Assembly (NCBI GenBank): GCA_965370045.1
Contig: CBDUSI010000134.1
Coordinates: 1 to 11,482 of the forward strand
DNA from: CAZONU01 sp965370045
Lineage (GTDB): Bacteria > Planctomycetota > SZUA-567 > JAKLDR01
Direction of reading: 5' to 3'
Length of the DNA: 11,482 nt
Part shown: positions 6,826 through 11,482 of the stretch, piece after piece
How the letters are laid out: each line of letters opens with the position of its first letter
Numbering within the stretch: position 1 is the stretch's first letter
The notes under the pieces: model-generated
Database searches by the model: none
The model's input: the letters and a program-made list of their open reading frames with translations, nothing else
Told to the model about the DNA's origin: nothing
Position numbers and translations under genes: made by a program

Positions 6826-9272
6826 CCAGGCACCGTTCCGGCGGCAAACCGTTTCCACACATCCTGACCCGTTTCCTGCTTCCCGCGCTGTTGCTGATGC
6901 CGCTGGCCGGCTGCGGCTCGGACGGTGATGCGAAACCCGACAAGATCGAGATCGACTACGGGAACTCCCAGTGCGCCGCGCTGGGCACCAAACTCAAGAA
7001 GCAGCTCCGCGTCAAGGTGCTCACCGCCAGGAAGCGGGGGCTGCTGGGCGGAGCGGGCTCGCGCCAGCCGGCAGCCGGCACCGAGGTCCGCTTCCGGATA
7101 GTGGGGCCGGGCCGCGGGGCCAAGCTCACCGCCGCGACGGCGGAGACCGACGCCGGCGGGATCGCCGGGGTGGGACTGGTCCTGGGCAAAGCGCCCGGCG
7201 ACGTGTTCATTGAGGCCTCGCTCCCCGGGCACGAGGGCGTGAGCGCGGTCCGCTTCCGCGCCGCCGGGGGACTGGTACTGGAGGGCGACAAGCAGGAGGC
7301 CGGGGCCGGCGAAACCCTCGAGAAACCCATCGCCGTGGTGCTCGCTGGCGCGGACGGCAAGCCGCTGGCCGGTGTCCCTGTAGAGTGGCACATCGAGAAG
7401 GCCCCCAAGGGCACCAAGCTGGTCCGACCGGATTCCAGGACCGACCAGCAGGGCCGCGCCGCGGCCCAGATCGAGATGGGCTCGGGCACCGGCCGGGTGA
7501 TCGTCGGCGCGACGGTATTGGACGCCGAAAGGCGCATTGGGTTCCGCACGGTGCGCTTCAAGATATTCTCGCTGAGTCCCTGGAACCTCCTGATAGTCGT
7601 CATCGGCGGACTGGCTATCTTCATCATGGGCATGCGCATCATGACCGACGGCCTGGCCCGCGTGGCCGGCGCGCGCATGAAGGCCATCCTCAAGGCCTTC
7701 ACCCACAACCGCGTGGTGGGCGTGGGCGTCGGGGCGCTGATTACCGGCGTGGTCCAGAGCTCCAGCGCCACCAGCGTGATGGTCATCGGCTTCGTGAACG
7801 CGGGACTTCTGACGCTGGAGCGGGCCATCGGCCTGATCCTGGGCGCGAACATCGGCACCACGGTGACCGCCCAGATGATCTCCTTCAAGCTCACCAGGCT
7901 GGCCCTGCCGGCGGTGGCCCTGGGCGTGGCCATTCAACTGATCTCCAAGCGCAAGACCACCAAGCAGTGGGGGCTGGTGCTGGCCGGCTTCGGGCTGCTG
8001 TTTACCGGACTGACCACCATGAGCGGGGAGCTCAAGGGCCTGCAGCACTCGCCGACGATCAAGGGGTTCTTCTCCTCCATAGACTGCGCCCCAGCGGCGG
8101 GGGGGGGCATGCCCCTCTGGGCCCCGCTGGCGGCCATCGCCATCGGCGCGCTCGTGACTTTCCTGGTGCAAAGCTCCAGCGCGGCCATCGGCCTGCTGCT
8201 GGTGCTGTCCGCCACCGGCCTGATCAACTTCTACACGGCGGTGCCCATACTGCTGGGCAGCAACATCGGCACGACCACCACCGCGATGCTGGCGGTGATA
8301 GGCGCCAACCGTGGCGCGCGGCGCACGGCCGTGGCCCACGCGCTCTTCAACGTGATCGGCAGCGCGCTGATGTACGCGCTCTTCTTCGTGCCCTACGACG
8401 GGCACCCGATATTTCTGCAAGCCGTTGACTGGCTGACCAGCGGCGACGGCTTCGCGGGCGAGAACATTTCCCGACACATCGCCAACGCGCACACCCTGTT
8501 CAACGTGACCTGTACGCTGGTATTCCTGCCGCTGGTGCCGGTCCTGGCCTGGGCCTGCCGGCGGGTGGTCCCCGAGACCGCCGAGGAGAAGGAGGAGCAG
8601 CCCAGCTACCTCGAACCGCACCTCCTGGCCACCCCCGCGCTGGCCCTGGACCGCGCGAAGAGCGAGTTGGTCTACATGACCAAGCTGTCCCGCAAGGCCA
8701 TCGCCGAGAACTTCGCGGCCTTCAGCGCCGGGAAGATGCCCGACCGCTCGCGCCTGGACCGCCGCGAGGAGCGCATCGACGAGCTCCAGCACAACATTAC
8801 CGCCTACCTGGTCAAGCTGTCGCAGGGCGACCTCATCGAAGCGGAGAGCTGGCAGCTGCCGCTCTTGATGCACGCGGTCAACGACGCCGAGCGCATCGGC
8901 GATCACGCCGAGAACCTCCTGGAGCTGGCCGAGCGGCGCCACGAGCGCAGACTGCCGTTCAGCGGCGACGCGGACCGCGAGCTGGGCGAGGTTTACGGCG
9001 AGGTGGAAGCCATGTTCGGACACGTGCTCGCCGCGCTGGAAGAGGGTGACCGCGGCGGCGCCGAACGCGCCCTGCGTTGCGAGGCGCGGATCAACGATCT
9101 GGCCAAGGAACTGGCCCGGAACCACGTAACCCGCCTGGAGACCGGGGCCTGCAACCTGGTCAGCGGGGTGGTCTTCCTGGACATCATCGCCAACCTCGAG
9201 AAGGTCGGCGACCACCTGACCAACATCGCCGAGGCCGCCGAGAGCTGGCTGCGGGTGAAGAACGGTGGCTAG
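6822..9272 (+). CDS. Na/Pi cotransporter with lipoprotein signal, Ig-like N-terminal extension and PhoU-like C-terminus
   Basis: The 816-aa product starts at ATG 6822, overlapping tsaD (ATGA), with AAGGA 8 nt upstream. Residues 1-31 are a lipoprotein signal with lipobox LAGC (Cys31). Residues ~55-148 and ~150-247 look like two Ig-like beta-sandwiches of the Big_1/invasin type (AGTEVRFRIVGPG..ETDAGGIA; PLAGVPVEWHIEKAPKG..RTDQQGRAAAQIEMGSG). The transporter, ~252-580, has the two inverted halves of the Na/Pi cotransporter (NptA/YjbB, PF02690) family: QSSSATSVMV (312-321) with GANIGTTVTA (341-350), and QSSSAAIGLL (450-459) with GSNIGTTTTA (479-488). Residues ~605-812 are PhoU-like, with both metal-binding helices (NDAERIGDHAENL, NLEKVGDHLTNIAEA). 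The family moves phosphate with sodium across the inner membrane; the PhoU part is probably regulatory. A run of nine G (8099-8107) lies between the transporter halves. The next gene is 6 nt downstream. Confidence 0.93.
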   Translation: MTRHRSGGKPFPHILTRFLLPALLLMPLAGCGSDGDAKPDKIEIDYGNSQCAALGTKLKKQLRVKVLTARKRGLLGGAGSRQPAAGTEVRFRIVGPGRGAKLTAATAETDAGGIAGVGLVLGKAPGDVFIEASLPGHEGVSAVRFRAAGGLVLEGDKQEAGAGETLEKPIAVVLAGADGKPLAGVPVEWHIEKAPKGTKLVRPDSRTDQQGRAAAQIEMGSGTGRVIVGATVLDAERRIGFRTVRFKIFSLSPWNLLIVVIGGLAIFIMGMRIMTDGLARVAGARMKAILKAFTHNRVVGVGVGALITGVVQSSSATSVMVIGFVNAGLLTLERAIGLILGANIGTTVTAQMISFKLTRLALPAVALGVAIQLISKRKTTKQWGLVLAGFGLLFTGLTTMSGELKGLQHSPTIKGFFSSIDCAPAAGGGMPLWAPLAAIAIGALVTFLVQSSSAAIGLLLVLSATGLINFYTAVPILLGSNIGTTTTAMLAVIGANRGARRTAVAHALFNVIGSALMYALFFVPYDGHPIFLQAVDWLTSGDGFAGENISRHIANAHTLFNVTCTLVFLPLVPVLAWACRRVVPETAEEKEEQPSYLEPHLLATPALALDRAKSELVYMTKLSRKAIAENFAAFSAGKMPDRSRLDRREERIDELQHNITAYLVKLSQGDLIEAESWQLPLLMHAVNDAERIGDHAENLLELAERRHERRLPFSGDADRELGEVYGEVEAMFGHVLAALEEGDRGGAERALRCEARINDLAKELARNHVTRLETGACNLVSGVVFLDIIANLEKVGDHLTNIAEAAESWLRVKNGG

Positions 9273-9278
9273 CAGGCC

Positions 9279-10052
9279 GTGAAGCCCGAGAAACTGCGCA
9301 AGCTGCTGCAGTCCGTCGCCTCGGGGAAGACCTCGCCCGAGACGGCGGTGAGGAAGCTCCGCTCGCTGCCCTTCGAGGATCTGGGCTTCGCCCGCGTCGA
9401 CCACCACCGCGAGCTGCGCACCGGCTTTCCGGAGGTGATCTTCTGCGAGGGAAAGACCGCTTCCCAAGTCGTGAAGATCGCCGAGAGGATGCGCCGCGCG
9501 GGCAGCGCGGTGCTGGCCACGCGCATGAGTCCGGAGCAGGTGCGGGCGTTACGAAAGAAGTTCCCGCGCTGCCGGATTGAGAAAGCCGCCCGCGCGGCGG
9601 TCGTCGGCAGGCCGCCCGCCAAACACGGCGGGCGCGTCGCCGTGGTCTCGGCGGGGACCAGCGACATGCCCGTCGCCGAGGAGGCCCGGGTTGCCGCCGA
9701 GATGACCGGGGCCGAGGTGGTCACCATTTACGACGCGGGGGTGGCCGGGCTGCACCGCCTGCTCGCCCAGCACCGGGAGCTCGACGGCTGCGACGCCGTC
9801 GTCGTGGTCGCCGGGATGGAGGGAGCCCTGGCCAGCGTGGTCGGAGGGCTGGTCTCGGCGCCGGTGGTGGCCTGCCCCACGTCAATCGGCTACGGGGCCA
9901 GCTTCGGCGGGATAGCGGCGCTCCTGGCCATGCTCAACAGTTGCGCGCCGGGGGTCACTGTGGTAAACATAGACAACGGTTTCGGGGCCGGCTACGCTGC
10001 GGGGCTGATCGCCCGCGCGGCCGCAAGCGGCAGGAAGAAGGAGCAGCATTGA
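9279..10052 (+). CDS. larB: Nickel-pincer cofactor biosynthesis protein LarB
   Basis: LarB carboxylates and hydrolyses nicotinic acid adenine dinucleotide to P2CMN (pyridinium-3,5-dicarboxylate mononucleotide), the first step to the nickel-pincer cofactor of lactate racemase LarA and its homologs. The 257-aa product matches the whole family, including RTGFPEVIFCEGKT (47-60), VSAGTSDMPVAEEA (123-136), IYDAGVAGLHRLL (150-162), GMEGALASVVGGLV (179-192), CPTSIGYGASFGG (199-211) and NSCAPGVTVVNIDNGFGAGY (220-239). Cys222 aligns with the Cys known to form the covalent pyridine adduct (Cys221 in Lactobacillus LarB). I chose GTG 9279, 6 nt after the transporter stop; only a weak AGCAGG precedes it, so coupling is likely. 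The stop overlaps the eda start by one base (TGATG). larC, larE and larA are not in the window. Confidence 0.94.
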   Translation: MKPEKLRKLLQSVASGKTSPETAVRKLRSLPFEDLGFARVDHHRELRTGFPEVIFCEGKTASQVVKIAERMRRAGSAVLATRMSPEQVRALRKKFPRCRIEKAARAAVVGRPPAKHGGRVAVVSAGTSDMPVAEEARVAAEMTGAEVVTIYDAGVAGLHRLLAQHRELDGCDAVVVVAGMEGALASVVGGLVSAPVVACPTSIGYGASFGGIAALLAMLNSCAPGVTVVNIDNGFGAGYAAGLIARAAASGRKKEQH

Positions 10053-10714
10053 TGGAGAAGATGCATCCGACAGTAGAGAAGATCCGCGACCTGGGCGTGG
10101 TGCTGGTGGTGCGCGCCAAGGGTGATGAGAACACCATGAAGGGCATTGAGGCCATGATCGAGGGCGGGGTCACGGCCATCGAGATTACCTTCTCGGTGCC
10201 CAACGCCGTGGCGGTGATCAGGGCGGTCAAGGAGCGCTTCGGCGCGAACGTCCTGTTGGGCGCCGGCACGGTGCTCAACCCGTCGGACGCCGCCGGGGCG
10301 GTGGGCGCTGGCGCCGAGTACATCGTCTCACCCAACACCAACCCGGAGGTGATCGGCATCTCCAAGCGCCTGGGCGTGCCGGTGATGCCCGGGGCCTTCA
10401 CCCCCACGGAGGTGGTGGCCGCCTGGGCGGCGGGCGCGGACGTGGTCAAGATATTCCCGGCCTCGGTGGGCGGGCCGGCCTACATCAAGGCGCTGCGCGG
10501 GCCGCTGCCGCACATCCCCATGATGCCCACCGGGGGAGTCAACGAAGATACCGCCGGTCCCTTCATTGCGGCGGGGGCCTTCGCGCTGGGCGCGGGCAGC
10601 AACCTCTTCGACAAGAAGCTGCTGGCCGCCGAGGACTATGCGGGGCTGACCAAGCTGGCCAAGGGCTTCATGGCCGGTGTGGCCCAGGCTCGGGAGAAGC
10701 TGGCCGGGAAGTAA
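10052..10714 (+). CDS. eda: 2-dehydro-3-deoxyphosphogluconate / 4-hydroxy-2-oxoglutarate aldolase (KDPG/KHG aldolase)
   Basis: The enzyme cleaves KDPG to pyruvate and glyceraldehyde-3-phosphate (Entner-Doudoroff pathway); family members also act on KHG or related 2-keto-3-deoxy acids. I chose ATG 10052 (220 aa), which has AAGGAG 8 nt upstream and overlaps the larB stop by one base; the same frame is open upstream inside larB but without family similarity. Class I aldolase residues are in place: Glu44 in AIEITFSVPNA, GAGTVLNPSDAAGAVGAGAE (70-89), ISP-like IVSPN (91-95), Schiff-base Lys133 in VVKIFPAS and the phosphate-binding MPTGGVN (158-164). FSVP replaces the LRTP of E. coli Eda next to the catalytic Glu, so the exact substrate could be another 2-keto-3-deoxy sugar acid. 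It is the last gene of the operon; 121 nt separate it from the acyltransferase. Confidence 0.94.
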   Translation: MEKMHPTVEKIRDLGVVLVVRAKGDENTMKGIEAMIEGGVTAIEITFSVPNAVAVIRAVKERFGANVLLGAGTVLNPSDAAGAVGAGAEYIVSPNTNPEVIGISKRLGVPVMPGAFTPTEVVAAWAAGADVVKIFPASVGGPAYIKALRGPLPHIPMMPTGGVNEDTAGPFIAAGAFALGAGSNLFDKKLLAAEDYAGLTKLAKGFMAGVAQAREKLAGK

Positions 10715-10756
10715 CCCGGCCTTCTTGCGGGCGACCAGCGCGGGCCCGGTCGCTGG
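10715..10756 (+). terminator. GC-rich hairpins after eda, possible end of the operon
   Basis: Just past the eda TAA, GCGACC (10731-10736) can pair with GGTCGC (10748-10753), and CCAGCG (10735-10740) can alternatively pair with CGCTGG (10751-10756). A weaker CCCG/CGGG stem lies at 10715-10731. No T-tract follows, so this is not a standard intrinsic terminator; it could slow polymerase or protect the 3' end. Confidence 0.25.
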
Positions 10757-10835
10757 GTGAGGATGCCCCAGTGTTCAGAGTCCTGCACGCTGCCGGGCGG
10801 CGGTGCGACATAAGCCGGGTCGCCAGGAGCCACGA

Positions 10836-11444
10836 GTGGCTTTCAACTCGCTTACCTTTATGGTCTTCTTCGGCATCGTTCTCTCGGTCGATCGCCTGCC
10901 GCTGCCCTGGCGAATCAGGAAGTTGTGTTTGCTGGTGGCCAGCTATCTCTTCTACGCCGCCTGGAACCCCCCGTTCGTTATCTTGCTGTGGATATCCACA
11001 ATCGTCGACTGGCATGCAGCCAAGGGGATGGCGCGGTCAGGAACGCGCGCGACGCGGAACGTGTTCCTGCTCCTCAGCCTCGTTGCCAATTTGGGCCTGT
11101 TGGGGTTTTTCAAGTACGGCGACTTCCTGCTCAGCAACTGCACCAGCTTGCTCACTGCATTGGGATTCCACTACCAGGCTCAGCCGATGGGCATCGTGCT
11201 GCCCGTGGGCATTTCGTTCTATACCTTTCAGACGTTGTCCTACAGTATTGACGTCTACCGACGCAGAATGGAGCCATGGCAAAGCCCTCTGGACTTCGCT
11301 CTGTTCGTGTCTTTCTTCCCACAGCTTGTGGCCGGGCCGATCGTCAGAGCCTCGGAGTTCTTGCCGCAGTGTCGCACGCCCAGAAGGGCTTCGGGGCAGC
11401 AGTTGAGTTGGGGACTGATCCTGTTGCTGCTAGGCCCTGTCTGA
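10836..11444 (+). CDS. AlgI-type MBOAT O-acyltransferase, N-terminal part only, interrupted by an insertion sequence
   Basis: MBOAT proteins of the AlgI/DltB type move acyl groups across the inner membrane onto cell-surface polysaccharides. I chose GTG 10836, which has AGGAG 6 nt upstream and begins AFNSLTFMVFFGIVL, the family's usual opening; the frame is open back to 10803. Family landmarks are LLVASYLFYAAWNPPFVILL (32-51), SLVANLGLLGFFKYGDF (81-97), GIVLPVGISFYTFQTLSYSI (119-138), DVYRR (139-143) and ALFVSFFPQLVAGPIVRASE (155-174). Only 202 residues are encoded, against roughly 450-500 in the family, so the part with the catalytic His is missing. The true gene seems to end at the LLLL codons (11421-11432); the last three codons (GPV) and TGA lie in the apparent IS end. 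The fragment is probably inactive. GC is lower than in the operon before it. Confidence 0.85.
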   Translation: MAFNSLTFMVFFGIVLSVDRLPLPWRIRKLCLLVASYLFYAAWNPPFVILLWISTIVDWHAAKGMARSGTRATRNVFLLLSLVANLGLLGFFKYGDFLLSNCTSLLTALGFHYQAQPMGIVLPVGISFYTFQTLSYSIDVYRRRMEPWQSPLDFALFVSFFPQLVAGPIVRASEFLPQCRTPRRASGQQLSWGLILLLLGPV

Positions 11445-11482
11445 CAATCGCCTGAAGTATAGGCGGATCATGGCCAGCTTGA
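11430..11482 (-). CDS. IS transposase, C-terminal end only (partial at right edge)
   Basis: Read on the minus strand from the right edge, the frame gives KLAMIRLYFRRLSDRA followed by TAG (11432-11430). This looks like the C-terminus of DDE transposases of the IS5 group, which often finish with a helix of the form AMIRLxLRRL. Only 16 residues are available, so the family is tentative. The stop codon falls exactly on the CTAG that appears to be the target site, so the gene reads to the very end of its element. Confidence 0.5.
   Translation of the reverse strand, partial: KLAMIRLYFRRLSDRA
11433..11482 (-). mobile_element. End of an IS5-like insertion sequence inserted in the MBOAT gene (partial)
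   Basis: Similarity to the AlgI family stops abruptly at CTAG (11430-11433) and is followed by GCCCTGTCTGACAA, which has the look of an IS terminal inverted repeat. A short inverted repeat (CGCCT 11449-11453 / AGGCG 11461-11465) lies just inside. The minus-strand frame across these 50 bases reads as a transposase C-terminus. IS5-group elements are known to use CTAG-like targets. The other end of the element, and so the direct-repeat proof, is outside the window. Confidence 0.5.

Noticed and set aside
5467..6858. A 463-codon minus-strand frame opposite tsaD
   Set aside because: It is an antisense shadow of tsaD. The tsaD frame has every diagnostic motif; this one has none.
6708..9467. A 919-codon open frame on the minus strand opposite the transporter gene
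   Set aside because: It is antisense to a gene with clear family motifs. Its translation is Gly/Gln/His/Arg-rich low-complexity text typical of GC-rich antisense frames, with no recognisable domain.
10731..10756. A strong intrinsic terminator after eda
   Set aside because: The hairpins are GC-rich but no run of T follows, so I kept it only as a low-confidence feature.

Overview
The window looks like part of a GC-rich bacterial chromosome. Its start sites have Gram-negative-type Shine-Dalgarno sequences, its proteins carry signal peptides and one clear lipobox, and its genes are densely packed. The mix of large exported TPR proteins, GC-rich housekeeping genes and heptamer repeats would fit a Planctomycetota- or PVC-like organism. 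That placement is only an inference, because there is no rRNA or other marker here to settle it.

Layout. (1) Positions 1-2546, minus strand: a large exported TPR-like protein of 693 aa (465-2546) is followed by a small exported protein that runs off the left edge (1-388). I recognise neither beyond its general architecture. (2) Positions 2547-2854: a gene-poor stretch with a candidate promoter, a 10-bp palindrome, a run of imperfect CATCAGC heptamers bracketed by an inverted repeat, and a compact hairpin. (3) Positions 2917-3501, minus strand: a class I SAM methyltransferase with a degenerate Trm112-like N-terminus. It appears to carry a frameshift close to its C-terminus; the lost end would stop at 2855. 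(4) Positions 3633-10714, plus strand: six genes spaced -4 to +6 nt apart, almost certainly one operon. They encode an S41/CtpA processing protease, a cytoplasmic TPR protein, TsaD (tRNA t6A synthesis), a Na/Pi cotransporter with a lipoprotein signal plus Ig-like N-terminal extension and a PhoU-like C-terminus, LarB (nickel-pincer cofactor synthesis) and a KDPG/KHG aldolase (Eda). (5) Positions 10836-11432, plus strand: the first ~200 residues of an AlgI-type MBOAT O-acyltransferase. The gene is cut at a CTAG site by what looks like the end of an IS5-like insertion sequence, whose minus-strand transposase C-terminus fills the last 50 bases.

How the genes work together. Within the operon, TsaD, CtpA and the Pi transporter do unrelated housekeeping work. 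LarB and Eda overlap by one base and may belong together in hydroxy-acid or sugar-acid metabolism. I see no convincing new defence or mobile system. The items most worth a second look are the Ig-like/Na-Pi/PhoU fusion, the IS-interrupted acyltransferase, the methyltransferase frameshift and the larB-eda pair.
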